Shown: positions 25,841 to 35,216 of the stretch, in pieces
Numbering within the stretch: position 1 is the stretch's first letter
Layout of the letters: each line of letters opens with the position of its first letter
From: JAGDMJ01 sp963809695
Lineage (GTDB): Bacteria; Bacteroidota; Ignavibacteria; UBA10030; UBA6906
Reading direction: 5' to 3'
NCBI GenBank assembly: GCA_963809695.1
Contig: CAWEKI010000010.1
Coordinates: 496,001 to 560,000, forward strand
DNA length: 64,000 bases
Position numbers and translations under genes: made by a program
Notes under the pieces: generated by a model
What the model was told of the DNA's origin: nothing
Seen by the model: only the letters and a program-made list of their open reading frames with translations
Database searches by the model: none

Positions 25841-27386
25841 AGGCTACGGAGCGGAATTCCCGAATCACTGTCACTTTGATCTGTCCGGGGTATTCCATCT
25901 CCCTCTGGATTTTTGCAGAGATGTCATGGGCCAGCTGATCGGCCATCGCGTCATCCACCTTGTCTTGCTCCACCACGACGCGGACCTCTCTGCCGGCTTG
26001 AATGGCATACGTTTTGGCGACGCCCTGGAACGACTGGGCGAATGCCTCAAGTTTCTCGAGCCGCTTCACGTACCCTTCGACCGACTCCCGGCGAGCCCCG
26101 GGGCGCGCCCCGCTTATCGCATCAGCCGCCTGGACGAGGGGTGCAATGGGCGACTCCATGGGGACGTCGTCATGGTGGGATCCGATCGCATTCGCCACAA
26201 GTTGGTGTTCCCCGTATTTCTTGGCTATCTCCATGCCGAGCAGGGCATGAGGGCCCTCCACGGAGCGGTCCACACACTTGCCGATGTCATGGAAAAGACC
26301 GGACCTCTTGGCCAGATTGGCGTCCAAACCGAGTTCTGCGGCCATCATGCCCGTCAGGTACGCCACCTCAATGCTGTGCTGAAGCATGTTCTGACCGTAG
26401 CTCGACCGATATTTCATGCGCCCCAGGAGTTTAAGGATCTCCTTATGTGCTCCATGCAGACCCATTTCCAGGAGGGTGTTCTCACCGACGCGGATAACCT
26501 CCTCCTCGAGCTCGCATCGGACCTTCTCCACAACCTCTTCGATCCGTGCCGGATGAATACGTCCGTCTGCGATCAAGCGTTCCAGAGAGATGCGGGCGAC
26601 CTCCCGACGGAAGGGATCAAACGCGGAAAGAATGACGGCTTCGGGGGTGTCATCGACAATGACATCGACACCGGTCGCGGCCTCAAAGGCCCGGATATTT
26701 CGCCCCTCACGGCCGATGATCCGACCTTTCATTTCATCGCTCTGGATATTGAGAACGCTCACCGTTGTTTCGACCGAATGGTCGGCGGCCGTCCGTTGAA
26801 TTGCCTGAACAATCAACTTCTGGGCTTCCCTCTTGGCATCATCGCGCGCCCTGTCCCGTATCTCTTTCAACATCAGGGCCGCCTCCGTGCGCGCCTCATT
26901 TGCCAGGTTGTCCATAAGCTGTTTCTTGGCTTCTTCGCGGGAGAGGCCCGACGTGCGCTCAAGCCTGTTGTTCTCTTCGGCGAGGAGCCGATCGAGCTCT
27001 CCCTGTCTGCCATCGATTGTACGGGCGCGTTCCTCCAGGCTTCGCTTCAGGTTGAGCTGCTCCCGTTCCTTCTTGCCAAGCAGTTCGACCTTTCGGTCAA
27101 TGTTTTCCTCCCGGACTTCCAGGGCTTTCTCCTGGGCCTGAAGCTTGTTCTTTTTGCTTTGAACGTCCCCGTCGAACTCCTTCTTCTTGGAGTACCACTC
27201 ATCCTTGACTTCAAGGAGTTTCTCGCGTTTGAGTGTCTCTGCCTCTTTCTCGGCATCCGACAGGACTTTCTTTGCCACATCCTTGGCGGATGTGATCCGA
27301 TTCTGGCCGGTCTTGACGTTCAGGAACCATCCGATAAAGACGCCGGCGCACAATAACGCTACCGGGATGATGATCTCAAGATACAT
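25830..27386 (-). CDS. rny: Ribonuclease Y
   Basis: A 518-residue membrane-anchored endoribonuclease that starts mRNA decay. Order of parts: an N-terminal membrane helix (residues 3-22), a long coiled coil (about 30-200), a KH domain with GRIIGREGRNIRAFE, and an HD phosphohydrolase domain with GLFHDIGK. The ATG follows GGAGGAAGT. Length is standard for RNase Y. Together with pnp (start of the window) it represents the RNA-decay machinery. A gap with a candidate small RNA separates it from zapA. Confidence 0.97.
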   Translation of the reverse strand: MYLEIIIPVALLCAGVFIGWFLNVKTGQNRITSAKDVAKKVLSDAEKEAETLKREKLLEVKDEWYSKKKEFDGDVQSKKNKLQAQEKALEVREENIDRKVELLGKKEREQLNLKRSLEERARTIDGRQGELDRLLAEENNRLERTSGLSREEAKKQLMDNLANEARTEAALMLKEIRDRARDDAKREAQKLIVQAIQRTAADHSVETTVSVLNIQSDEMKGRIIGREGRNIRAFEAATGVDVIVDDTPEAVILSAFDPFRREVARISLERLIADGRIHPARIEEVVEKVRCELEEEVIRVGENTLLEMGLHGAHKEILKLLGRMKYRSSYGQNMLQHSIEVAYLTGMMAAELGLDANLAKRSGLFHDIGKCVDRSVEGPHALLGMEIAKKYGEHQLVANAIGSHHDDVPMESPIAPLVQAADAISGARPGARRESVEGYVKRLEKLEAFAQSFQGVAKTYAIQAGREVRVVVEQDKVDDAMADQLAHDISAKIQREMEYPGQIKVTVIREFRSVAYAK

Positions 27387-27455
27387 ACTTCCTCCAACCT
27401 AGGTGCCACCATCGTCTGACACACCCTTCTTACCCTGTCAGCGGGAGAAGAGGAC

Positions 27456-27640
27456 AAAAAAAATCCGCACAATGCAACCGTTTCAAAGAAAGGCACTTGT
27501 AAAGAACCCTTCCAACACAGTGGGTGCTCGCCTGGACGCCTTTTACTTCCACCCTCTCGCTCGTTCCGCAGATGCAGAAGTCATCGCAAGAACCCCGCAT
27601 GAGCGGGGTGAGGCATGTAATCGACGCCCACGAGTCGGGC
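27456..27640 (-). ncRNA. Candidate small RNA between zapA and rny (possible 6S RNA)
   Basis: The 27387-27758 gap lacks a gene but holds a likely transcription unit. A perfect TATAAT (27645-27650) has no good -35. A predicted transcript starts near 27638, contains a GCCC/GGGC hairpin and a perfect 7-bp ACCCCGC-TCAT-GCGGGGT hairpin (around 27594-27611), and ends at eight Ts (27456-27463). In many bacteria 6S RNA (ssrS) lies next to zapA, which suggests this identity. I could not derive the diagnostic long stem with a central bubble by hand, so the identity rests on position. Confidence 0.45.
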
Positions 27641-27758
27641 TCCCATTATAAAAAATGTTGGTTCTTTATAATGTGTTTGAGACGGCTGACGGTGCGGATA
27701 TTCTCCGTACGCGGCATTACCTGACCATGTAAAGAACACAGCAATCGCATCGCGGCGG

Positions 27759-28052
27759 TCACGCTTCCTGCAAGCTGCGGTCCATGTACTCCGTGAGTTT
27801 GTCCAGTTCTCCCTTCACGAGGGTCGCAACTGCTTTCGAGCGTTCCCGCTCTTTGAACAGGTCCTCTGTGATGTTCAGTGCAGACAGAACAGCAACGGTC
27901 AGAGTCGGCTGCTCGGGGATCTTTGCGTGGATCGAGCTGATCATCTCGTCCACATAGGTCGCCACATTGCGCGTGAATTCTTCGTTCTCCCCGCGAAGCG
28001 GATACTCTGACCCGAAGATCTTAACCCTGATACTTCTTTTGTCTGTCGTCAT
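27759..28052 (-). CDS. zapA: Cell division protein ZapA
   Basis: A 97-residue protein that bundles FtsZ filaments at the division ring. The N-terminal IRVKIFGSEYPLRG beta-hairpin and the following long helix (TLTVAVLSALNITEDLF) match the ZapA fold. It lies downstream of a small coiled-coil gene, and just upstream of the candidate 6S RNA, a neighbourhood also seen in other bacteria. Confidence 0.88.
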   Translation of the reverse strand: MTTDKRSIRVKIFGSEYPLRGENEEFTRNVATYVDEMISSIHAKIPEQPTLTVAVLSALNITEDLFKERERSKAVATLVKGELDKLTEYMDRSLQEA

Positions 28053-28095
28053 GCGATACGTACCGTAAGTTGCTCAAGGTAAGGTGACGCCCGCC

Positions 28096-28461
28096 TCACA
28101 AATACGCTTGAAGCCTTGTGAGAAGGTTCTTGACACGAATTGCCAGCTCTTCTCGTTCGCCGTTCAGGATCACGGCTCCCTGCTTCGAGCTCTCCTGGAC
28201 AAGCTCCGATGCCTGTTTCTCAATCAGTGCTTCCTTTTGTGCCGCCTCCTGCTGGAGACCCCGGAGTTCCTGCTCCAGATCCTCTACCTTCGCCTGCAGC
28301 ATCTTCTTTTCTACGCGCAACTCCGCTATGGTTTCTGCAGCGAGCGTCGCGCGCTCCCAGAGTGCCCGCAGACTCGCCTCGACAGCCTTTGTATCACCGT
28401 ACAGAGCGCTGCTGATGTCAGAGGAATGTTGGTCCAAACGTACCGCCTTCGAGTTGTCCAA
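28096..28461 (-). CDS. Small coiled-coil protein, possible ZapB-like division factor
   Basis: A 121-residue cytoplasmic protein that is almost entirely helical, with heptad-like sequence from about residue 40 to 105 (ELRVEKKMLQAKVEDLEQEL). I do not recognise a named family with certainty. Its position directly upstream of zapA and its composition suggest a ZapB-like partner, which is inference. It begins with TTG at 28461, immediately after the pheT stop with no gap, so it may be translated by coupling; no better start is available before an internal ATG at about residue 54. Confidence 0.65.
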   Translation of the reverse strand: MDNSKAVRLDQHSSDISSALYGDTKAVEASLRALWERATLAAETIAELRVEKKMLQAKVEDLEQELRGLQQEAAQKEALIEKQASELVQESSKQGAVILNGEREELAIRVKNLLTRLQAYL

Positions 28462-30891
28462 TCAACCAGGATTGCGAACTCCCCTCAGCATGGCCCCGAA
28501 CATCCGCTCAACCGTCCTGACAATTTGTCCAACGGCTGTCTCAATCTCGGCATCGGTCAGGGTCTTCTGATGGGACATCAACTCCAGTGAAAACGCGAGG
28601 CTCCTCTTTCCTGCAGGCAGACCTTCTCCCTCATACACGTCGAACAACTTCACGGCCTGTAAAAGTTCGCCGCCTGCGGTCCGTATTGCCTGCTCAACAC
28701 TCTCTGCGCTCACTCCCCGGTCCAAAACGAAAGCAACATCGCGTTGCACTTTCGGAAATCTCGGGAGCGCAGAATACTTGCGGCGCGACACCTCGGCCAG
28801 GGGCGCAAGGTCACACTCCGCTATGAATACATCTCCTTCCACACCCGCTTTCGCGAGAACCTCTTCACGCACCTGGCCCAGGTAACCGGCATAAGTTCCA
28901 TGAATTTCAATGGCCAGCGTGTGCTTAGTTAATCCATTGCTCGTAGGATAGGGAATTAACCTCTTTTTGTCAAGCACAATCTTCGATAGCAGGTCTTCAA
29001 CCTCTCCCTTGATGTCAAAAAAATCAACACTCCTCATCGGGAGACCCCATTGGCGTGCACCAACACCCCCGGCCAAGAGCAGACAGAAGCGCCCCTCTTC
29101 CAGGAAGCCATTCACGAGTTTCGGCTTTTCGCTCCTGTCAACGGTGAAGACATGCCCGATTTCGAAGAGGCGCATATCAGGGTTTCCATGGTTTTGATTC
29201 CTGGCGGTAGCATCAAGCAACCCTGGAACCAGACTGGTCCGAAGCATCGACATGTCCAGGTTCTGGGGATTCAAGATGCGCACAGCCATGACTCCCGCAA
29301 GCGAGGAGCGCTGCTCATCCTGCATCGGGTTCGTGATCGCCTCCTGAAACCCCTGCCCCACCAGTACCATGCGCAGCCAATCTGCCACATCCGTACTCTT
29401 GAGGGGCTGCGAGAAATCGATCAGCGCAGTAGTCTTCTCCGGGATGTTGTCATAACCGTGTACCCGGGCCACCTCTTCGATCAGGTCGATTTCAGCGGTT
29501 ACATCGACGCGGTATGTCTGAACCTTGAAGGAGATGGAATCGGACTTCCTATTGACAGGGCGAATATCCAGCAGCCCGAGATAGCTGATGATCTGTTGTC
29601 TCGTCAGGTCTGTGCCCAGCACCGCATTTACCCGATCCGGACGGAGTACAATATTCCGCTCACGGACCTTTTTCGGGTATACGTCGATGACTCCCTTGAG
29701 CAGCACTCCTCCAGCCAGATCAAGCACGAGGCGGGCCGCCCGGTCAAGGGCATAGCGCACAATGTTTGGGTCAGCACCCCGCTCAAATCTCTGCGACGCG
29801 TCCGAGTTGATTCCCAGCGCTTTCGCTGTCCGCCGGATGCTCGAAGGGTTCCAGTTCGCGCTCTCGAGGACGATATCGACTGTGGTGTCGCTGATCTCGG
29901 AGTTCGCACCTCCCATGACGCCTGCAACGGAGACCTCGCGCTCGGCATCGCAGACCATCACAGCCCCGTCCGGCAGGGTGTGGCTCTTCCCATCGAGCGT
30001 TGTAAACACCGCGCCCGGCGAAGCCTGTCGAACGATGATCTGTCCCTCTTTCAGCTGGGCGTAGTCGAACGCGTGCATCGGCTGGCCGCATTCGAGCATC
30101 ACGTAGTTTGTGATGTCCACGACGTTGTTCCGCGGGCGGAGCCCGGCATTGCGAAGCCTGTTCTGAAGCCAGGCCGGAGACGTGCCGATGGTGACACCGC
30201 GGATCATCCGCGCCGCGAACCGCAGGCAGTTCTTTTTGTCCCGGACTTCTACCGAGAGGAATTTCCTCACCGGGGTCGACCCTTCCTTCAGACGCACCGA
30301 CGGCAGCGATGGAAGGCGCTTCACAAGAACGCCCACCTCCCGGGCAACGCCGATATGGCTTAACCAGTCCGGCCTGTTCGGCGTGATCTCGACATCGTAG
30401 CCGACATCCTCGACACCGAGATGACGCGCGAGTGACTGCCCCACCCTGGCACCCGTATCCAGGACCATGATCCCTTCCGCATCGGGGCCGAGGTCGAGCT
30501 CAAATTCCGAGCAGATCATGCCGGAAGATTCCACCCCCCGGAGCTTTACCGGTCTGAGGACGAAGGGTTCTGCGCCTTCCCCGTGCTGGTTCTTTGGCAC
30601 AATTGCGCCGACGAGTCCGACAGCTACTTTTTGTCCAGCCGCCACGTTCGGAGCGCCGCATACGATCTGCAGGTTCTCCTTGCCCACATCCACCAGGCAG
30701 ACGGTAAGCCGGTCGGCGTGCGGGTGCTTTTGAACCTCCAGCACGTGTCCGACAACAAATCCCTTATACTTCTCGCCCAGGAACTCCACCCTCTCAAACT
30801 CGAGTCCCAGCATGGTCAGCCTTTCGGCAAGATCCAGGGGCGGTATGCTGAACCGGATATATTCCTTCAACCAACTTTCAAGAATTCTCAT
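28462..30891 (-). CDS. pheT: Phenylalanyl-tRNA synthetase beta subunit
   Basis: An 809-residue subunit of the alpha2beta2 PheRS. It contains the N-terminal EMAP-like tRNA-binding domain (about 40-150, VLEVQKHPHADRLTVCLVDV), the B3/B4 editing domain, the B5 domain, the catalytic-like core and a C-terminal ferredoxin-fold anticodon-binding domain (ALPRFPKVQRDVAFVLD onward). Length is standard. It follows pheS by 14 bp. Confidence 0.97.
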   Translation of the reverse strand: MRILESWLKEYIRFSIPPLDLAERLTMLGLEFERVEFLGEKYKGFVVGHVLEVQKHPHADRLTVCLVDVGKENLQIVCGAPNVAAGQKVAVGLVGAIVPKNQHGEGAEPFVLRPVKLRGVESSGMICSEFELDLGPDAEGIMVLDTGARVGQSLARHLGVEDVGYDVEITPNRPDWLSHIGVAREVGVLVKRLPSLPSVRLKEGSTPVRKFLSVEVRDKKNCLRFAARMIRGVTIGTSPAWLQNRLRNAGLRPRNNVVDITNYVMLECGQPMHAFDYAQLKEGQIIVRQASPGAVFTTLDGKSHTLPDGAVMVCDAEREVSVAGVMGGANSEISDTTVDIVLESANWNPSSIRRTAKALGINSDASQRFERGADPNIVRYALDRAARLVLDLAGGVLLKGVIDVYPKKVRERNIVLRPDRVNAVLGTDLTRQQIISYLGLLDIRPVNRKSDSISFKVQTYRVDVTAEIDLIEEVARVHGYDNIPEKTTALIDFSQPLKSTDVADWLRMVLVGQGFQEAITNPMQDEQRSSLAGVMAVRILNPQNLDMSMLRTSLVPGLLDATARNQNHGNPDMRLFEIGHVFTVDRSEKPKLVNGFLEEGRFCLLLAGGVGARQWGLPMRSVDFFDIKGEVEDLLSKIVLDKKRLIPYPTSNGLTKHTLAIEIHGTYAGYLGQVREEVLAKAGVEGDVFIAECDLAPLAEVSRRKYSALPRFPKVQRDVAFVLDRGVSAESVEQAIRTAGGELLQAVKLFDVYEGEGLPAGKRSLAFSLELMSHQKTLTDAEIETAVGQIVRTVERMFGAMLRGVRNPG

Positions 30892-30905
30892 GGTCAGGTG
30901 CCATT

Positions 30906-31910
30906 TCAGAATTGGTTCAGGAAGCGGACATCGTTCTCAAAAAAGAGGCGAATGTCTTCGATGCCGTACCGCAGGATGGCGATACGGTCGATGCCCATGC
31001 CGAATGCGTAGCCCGTATACTTTTCCGTATCGTATCCGACATTGCGCAGGACATTCGGATGTACCATCCCGCAGCCCAGGATTTCCAGCCACCCGGCTTG
31101 CTTGCACATCCGGCAGCCTTTGCCTCCGCAGATGAAACAGGTAATGTAGATATCGGCACTCGGCTCGGTGAAGGGAAAGAATGTGGGCCTGAACCGGTAT
31201 TTGAGGCTGCTCCCGTAAAACTGCTTGATGAACGAAATGAGGGTTCCCTTCAAATCACTGAACGTGACCCCTTTGTCCACACAGAGCCCTTCCACCTGGT
31301 GGAACATGCAGAAGCTCCTGGAGCTGATGGCCTCGTTGCGGTACACTTTCCCCGGCATGATCACACGAATGGGGGGTTGATGGTTCTCCATCACCCGGAT
31401 CTGTACAGGCGACGTGTGAGTCCGGAGCAGCGCGTCCCGGGTCACAAAGAACGTATCCTGCATATCGCGTGCAGGGTGGTCAGGCGGGAAATTGAGCGCC
31501 CCGAAGTTGTGGTAGTCGTCCTCCAGTTCGGGCCCATCGGCGATCCCGAAGCCCATGGAAACAAAAATCGATTTGATCTCGTCCAGGGTTTGCATGAGCG
31601 GGTGTTTCGTTCCAACGTGGCCCCGGCGCCCCATTTGCGTCAGATCCAGCGCGCGGGAGGCAGTCACCGTTGCAAAGGAGGACGCTTTGTTGTCGTGAAG
31701 CTGCTGGACGTGCGCCCGGAGCCCGTTCAGGCTTTTGCCAAGCTCAGGCCGTTGTTCCGGCGGAGCGTCCTTCAGCTGGTCAAACAGCGAGGCGATGCGT
31801 CCCTTGCGGGCAAGGTACGTGACGCGGAATTCTTCGAGTTGGGAGGCGTTCACTACCGACCGGATGTGTTCTTCCGCCTCCCGGCGGAGTTGCTCTATCT
31901 GCGGTTGCAT
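30906..31910 (-). CDS. pheS: Phenylalanyl-tRNA synthetase alpha subunit
   Basis: A 334-residue class II synthetase subunit that charges tRNA-Phe. An N-terminal coiled coil (about 1-85) is followed by the catalytic core with HPLMQTLDEI, motif 2 around GKVYRNEAISSRS, and motif 3 around GYAFGMGIDRIAILRYG. The Cys-rich loop CFICGGKGCRMCKQAGW occurs in many PheS proteins and probably binds zinc. It lies 98 bp after rplT and heads the pheST pair. Confidence 0.96.
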   Translation of the reverse strand: MQPQIEQLRREAEEHIRSVVNASQLEEFRVTYLARKGRIASLFDQLKDAPPEQRPELGKSLNGLRAHVQQLHDNKASSFATVTASRALDLTQMGRRGHVGTKHPLMQTLDEIKSIFVSMGFGIADGPELEDDYHNFGALNFPPDHPARDMQDTFFVTRDALLRTHTSPVQIRVMENHQPPIRVIMPGKVYRNEAISSRSFCMFHQVEGLCVDKGVTFSDLKGTLISFIKQFYGSSLKYRFRPTFFPFTEPSADIYITCFICGGKGCRMCKQAGWLEILGCGMVHPNVLRNVGYDTEKYTGYAFGMGIDRIAILRYGIEDIRLFFENDVRFLNQF

Positions 31911-32008
31911 GGAAGAAAGGTTTTCAGAATTGAAATTCCCCGCTTTTCCCGGGGAAGCAGGGTGCCTGCCCCGGGTTCAGCATTCAGCGGGAAGATCCTT
32001 TGAAACTG

Positions 32009-32356
32009 TCACGCGAGGGCGAACTTCACAACCTCCGAGAACGCCTGGGGGTTGCTCACCGCCAGGTCGGCCAGGATCTTGCGGTTGATGTCCACCTCTT
32101 TCTTATTCAGTGCGGCGATGAGTCGTGAATAGGTGGTGCCCTCCAGCCGTGCCGCCGCATTGATGCGAGCGATCCAGAGCTGGCGGAAAGTCCGTTTCTT
32201 CGTCTTGCGGTCACGGTAGGCGAACTGCATGCCTTTATCCACGTGATGCTTGGCGACGGTCAGGACTTTACTTCTCGCGCCCCAGTAGCCTTTCGCCTGC
32301 TTGAGAATGCGCTTGCGACGGCGGTGGGAGGCAACTTTGTTCTGCGAACGAGGCAT
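32009..32356 (-). CDS. rplT: 50S ribosomal protein bL20
   Basis: A 115-residue 23S rRNA-binding protein needed for early 50S assembly. I start at the ATG at 32356 (MPRSQNKVASHRRRKRILKQ), the universal L20 N-terminus; the frame is open to 32404 without similarity. The signature KTKKRTFRQLWIARINAAAR is intact. It closes the conserved infC-rpmI-rplT cluster. L20 represses this operon in some bacteria; no such site was recognised. Confidence 0.97.
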   Translation of the reverse strand: MPRSQNKVASHRRRKRILKQAKGYWGARSKVLTVAKHHVDKGMQFAYRDRKTKKRTFRQLWIARINAAARLEGTTYSRLIAALNKKEVDINRKILADLAVSNPQAFSEVVKFALA

Positions 32357-32438
32357 AGTTGCTCTTGTCCTTGTCTGTAGTTGGTCAATGCGCCGGGGGC
32401 ACACATGGTAAATGTGCCACCGCGGCGATGGTTTACAT

Positions 32439-32633
32439 TCAGCTCTGGAGCATGATGCTCACCGCCCTCTGGTCTTGTTTCGACACGAGGTGGCGGCCGC
32501 GCAGCTTGCGCTTTCGTTTCGTGGTCTTGGAGGTGAGAATGTGGCTCCTGTATGCGCTTGAGCGTTTGATTTTCCCCGTGGCCGTTTTGCTGAATCTCTT
32601 CTTTGCGGCGCTCTTCGTTTTCATCTTCGGCAT
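32439..32633 (-). CDS. rpmI: 50S ribosomal protein bL35
   Basis: A 64-residue basic protein starting MPKMKTKSAAKKRF and containing the family core HILTSKTTKRKRKLRG. Length is standard. It lies between infC and rplT as in nearly all bacteria, 18 bp after infC. Confidence 0.97.
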   Translation of the reverse strand: MPKMKTKSAAKKRFSKTATGKIKRSSAYRSHILTSKTTKRKRKLRGRHLVSKQDQRAVSIMLQS

Positions 32634-32651
32634 GAGAAATGCTTCCTTCAG

Positions 32652-33239
32652 TTAGTGGACATCCTGCGGCTTGACTTCCGCAGCGGCAGCCGGCTTGGTT
32701 TCCCCTTTTGGCTCAATTTTCTTCTTGCGCTCCGGCGCCAGGATAACGATCATGCTTCTTCCTTCCATATGGGCGGGCTGATCGACCTTGGACACCTCGC
32801 TCAGACGCTCCACAAGACGGCCCAGCAATTCTTCTCCCTTTTCCTTGTACGTGATCTCCCGTCCCTTGAAGACCACCGTCGCCTTCACCTTGTGACCATC
32901 GCTCAGGAATTGGTGCGCGTGCCGGGCCTTGAAATCAAAGTCATGCGTGTCCGTGTTAGAGTGAAAACGAAGCTCTTTCAGGAGAGAGACGTGTTGATGC
33001 TTCTTCTGAATTTTGTCCTTCTTAGCAAGTTCGTATTTGAACTTTCCGAAATTGATGATCTTGCACACCGGGGGATTTGCTGTGGGGACAATCTCAACGA
33101 GATCTGCACCCCGCTCCCGCGCCAGGCTGATGGCTGCACCCGGCGTCATCACGCCGAGCTGGCCTCCATGCTGGTCGATGACCCGCACCTCCGGCACTCT
33201 GATCTCGTCGTTGATTCGAGCTCGCTTTTCTTTGCTGAT
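32652..33239 (-). CDS. infC: Translation initiation factor IF-3 with an AUC start codon
   Basis: A 195-residue factor that keeps 30S subunits free and checks the start codon. The N-terminal family sequence RINDEIRVPEVRVID is present only if translation begins upstream of every ATG or GTG in frame, at ATC (33237-33239). That codon is preceded by a perfect AGGAGG seven bases upstream, which overlaps the thrS stop codon. Rare AUU/AUC/AUA starts in infC are known and let IF-3 repress its own synthesis. A start at GTG 33197 would cut off the N-domain. The C-terminal tail is Lys/Ala/Pro-rich. Confidence 0.93.
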   Translation of the reverse strand: MSKEKRARINDEIRVPEVRVIDQHGGQLGVMTPGAAISLARERGADLVEIVPTANPPVCKIINFGKFKYELAKKDKIQKKHQHVSLLKELRFHSNTDTHDFDFKARHAHQFLSDGHKVKATVVFKGREITYKEKGEELLGRLVERLSEVSKVDQPAHMEGRSMIVILAPERKKKIEPKGETKPAAAAEVKPQDVH

Positions 33240-33250
33240 GGTTATTCCTC

Positions 33251-35191
33251 CTAGGATGTGAGTAGTTTTTCAGATATTTCCCGCGTGACACGTGCAATAA
33301 AATCTGCCCGCGGCATCGCGCCAAGGTCCCCCTTCTTGTGCTGCCGGACGGCGACGGCCTCCGCCAGCCGTTCCTTCTCTCCCACGACCAGCATATACGG
33401 AATCTTCTTGGTTTCCCATTCCCGGATCTTGTAGCCGATCTTCTCGTTCCGGTCGTCAAGCTCCGCACGGATGCCCGACCGCGTCAAATCATCGTAAACT
33501 TTCCTTGCATAATCAAGCTGTTGGTCGGTGATCGGAAGAACAACGGCCTGCACCGGTGCCAGCCACAGCGGAAATTCCCCGGCGTAATGCTCGATGAGCA
33601 CGCCGATAAATCGCTCGAGGGAGCCAAACGGGGCCCGATGAATAATGACCGGACGGTGCTTCTGGCCGTCGCTTCCCGTGTAGACAAGGTCGAACCGTTC
33701 GGGCATCACATAGTCCACCTGCACGGTCCCCAGCTGCCATGTCCGCTTCAGCGCATCCTGCACGATAAAGTCGATCTTCGGCCCATAGAACGCCGCCTCC
33801 CCGATCCCGATGTAGTAGTTCAGCTTCATCTGGTCGGCGGCATCCTTGATGTCTTTCTCCGCCTGCACCCAGAGCTCGTCCGCCCCTCCATACTTCTCGG
33901 TGTTCTTCGGGTCCCGGAACGAGAGCCGGGTCCTGAAGTCGCGGAAGCCCAACGTCACGAATACCTGCTGGATCAGGTCGATCACATCGCACAGCTCGTC
34001 CTTGAGCTGATCCTGACGGACATACATATGCGAATCGTCGACGGTGAACGACCGCACGCGCGTCAGCCCGTTGAGCTCCCCCGATTGTTCGTACCGGTAC
34101 ACGGTGCCGAACTCCGCCAGACGAATCGGGAGGTCGCGATAGCTCCGAGGTTTTGCGAGGTAGATCTGGTGATGGTGCGGGCAGTTCATCGGCTTCAGGA
34201 GATACTCTTCATGCTCGACCTTGATCGGCGCAAACTGGCTGTCTTTGTAATACGGATAATGCCCGCTGGTACGATAAAGATTCAAATTGCCGATGTGCGG
34301 GGTCACAACAGGAAGATAACCTCGCTTCTTCTGTTCCTCCCGCAGAAAGGACTCCAGCGTCTCGCGGACGACCGTCCCTCTCGGCAGCCAGATGGGAAGT
34401 CCCGCCCCCACTTTTGGCGACAACAGAAAGAGTTCCAGTTCGGTTCCGAGCTTCCGGTGGTCGCGGCGCTTGGCCTCTTCAAGATTGTGAAGATACTCAT
34501 CAAGCTCCTTCTGATCCGGAAAGGTAATGCCGTAGATACGCTGCAACATCTTGTTCCGTTCGTCACCGCGCCAGTAGGCCCCCGCAACGTTCAACAGCTT
34601 GATCGCCTTGATGCGCCCGGTGGAAGGGATGTGCGGACCGGAGCACAGATCTGTGAAGTTGCCTGAATGGTAAAAGGTAATTTGCTCCCCCTTCAATCCT
34701 TCAAGCAGGTCCAGCTTGTACTGGTCTCCCTTCTTCTGGAAATATTCTACCGCTTCATTCCAAGCCTTGACCTCGCGCTGATACGGAACGTTCCGCTGCG
34801 ACAGCTGAAGCATTTTTTTTTCGATCTCAGCGAGATCTTCCTCGGTGACTGAGTGGTCACCCATGTCGATATCATAATAGAAGCCGTTTTCGATTGCCGG
34901 CCCGATGCCGAACTTAGTTCCCGGGTGGAGCGATTCGATGGCTTCGGCCATCAAATGCGCCGAGCTGTGCCAGTACGCATGTTTTCCCTCCTCGTCCCGC
35001 CAGGTGAGAATACGGACGGAGGCATCCTGCGTGATCGGACGGGCAAGGTCGCGTGTCTCGCCGTCAACAGAGACGGCAAGTGCGTCCTTCGCCAGCCCGC
35101 GCCCTATACTTTCAGCAATCTGCTGTCCGGTAACGCCGCTCTCGTATGCTCGCTTCGTTCCGTCAGGTAGCGTTATGGTGATCTGACTCAT
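33251..35191 (-). CDS. thrS: Threonyl-tRNA synthetase
   Basis: A 646-residue class II synthetase. Order of parts: TGS domain (1-62), editing domain with WHSSAHLMAEAIE and DLCSGPHIP, catalytic core with zinc ligands in MNCPHHHQ, VDDSHMYVR and VIIHRAPFGSLERF, and the C-terminal anticodon-binding domain. It opens the thrS-infC-rpmI-rplT-pheS-pheT run. No promoter is visible in the 25 bp between the start and the terminator behind tRNA-Val (35217-35251), so expression may depend on read-through from the tRNA promoter. Confidence 0.97.
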   Translation of the reverse strand: MSQITITLPDGTKRAYESGVTGQQIAESIGRGLAKDALAVSVDGETRDLARPITQDASVRILTWRDEEGKHAYWHSSAHLMAEAIESLHPGTKFGIGPAIENGFYYDIDMGDHSVTEEDLAEIEKKMLQLSQRNVPYQREVKAWNEAVEYFQKKGDQYKLDLLEGLKGEQITFYHSGNFTDLCSGPHIPSTGRIKAIKLLNVAGAYWRGDERNKMLQRIYGITFPDQKELDEYLHNLEEAKRRDHRKLGTELELFLLSPKVGAGLPIWLPRGTVVRETLESFLREEQKKRGYLPVVTPHIGNLNLYRTSGHYPYYKDSQFAPIKVEHEEYLLKPMNCPHHHQIYLAKPRSYRDLPIRLAEFGTVYRYEQSGELNGLTRVRSFTVDDSHMYVRQDQLKDELCDVIDLIQQVFVTLGFRDFRTRLSFRDPKNTEKYGGADELWVQAEKDIKDAADQMKLNYYIGIGEAAFYGPKIDFIVQDALKRTWQLGTVQVDYVMPERFDLVYTGSDGQKHRPVIIHRAPFGSLERFIGVLIEHYAGEFPLWLAPVQAVVLPITDQQLDYARKVYDDLTRSGIRAELDDRNEKIGYKIREWETKKIPYMLVVGEKERLAEAVAVRQHKKGDLGAMPRADFIARVTREISEKLLTS

Positions 35192-35216
35192 AGATCCATC
35201 ATTCCCCGTACTGGCT

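Noticed and set aside
31087..31140. Cysteine-rich loop in PheS
   Set aside because: I first took it for an inserted zinc module, but the CxxCxGxGCxxCKxxGW pattern is common in bacterial PheS proteins.
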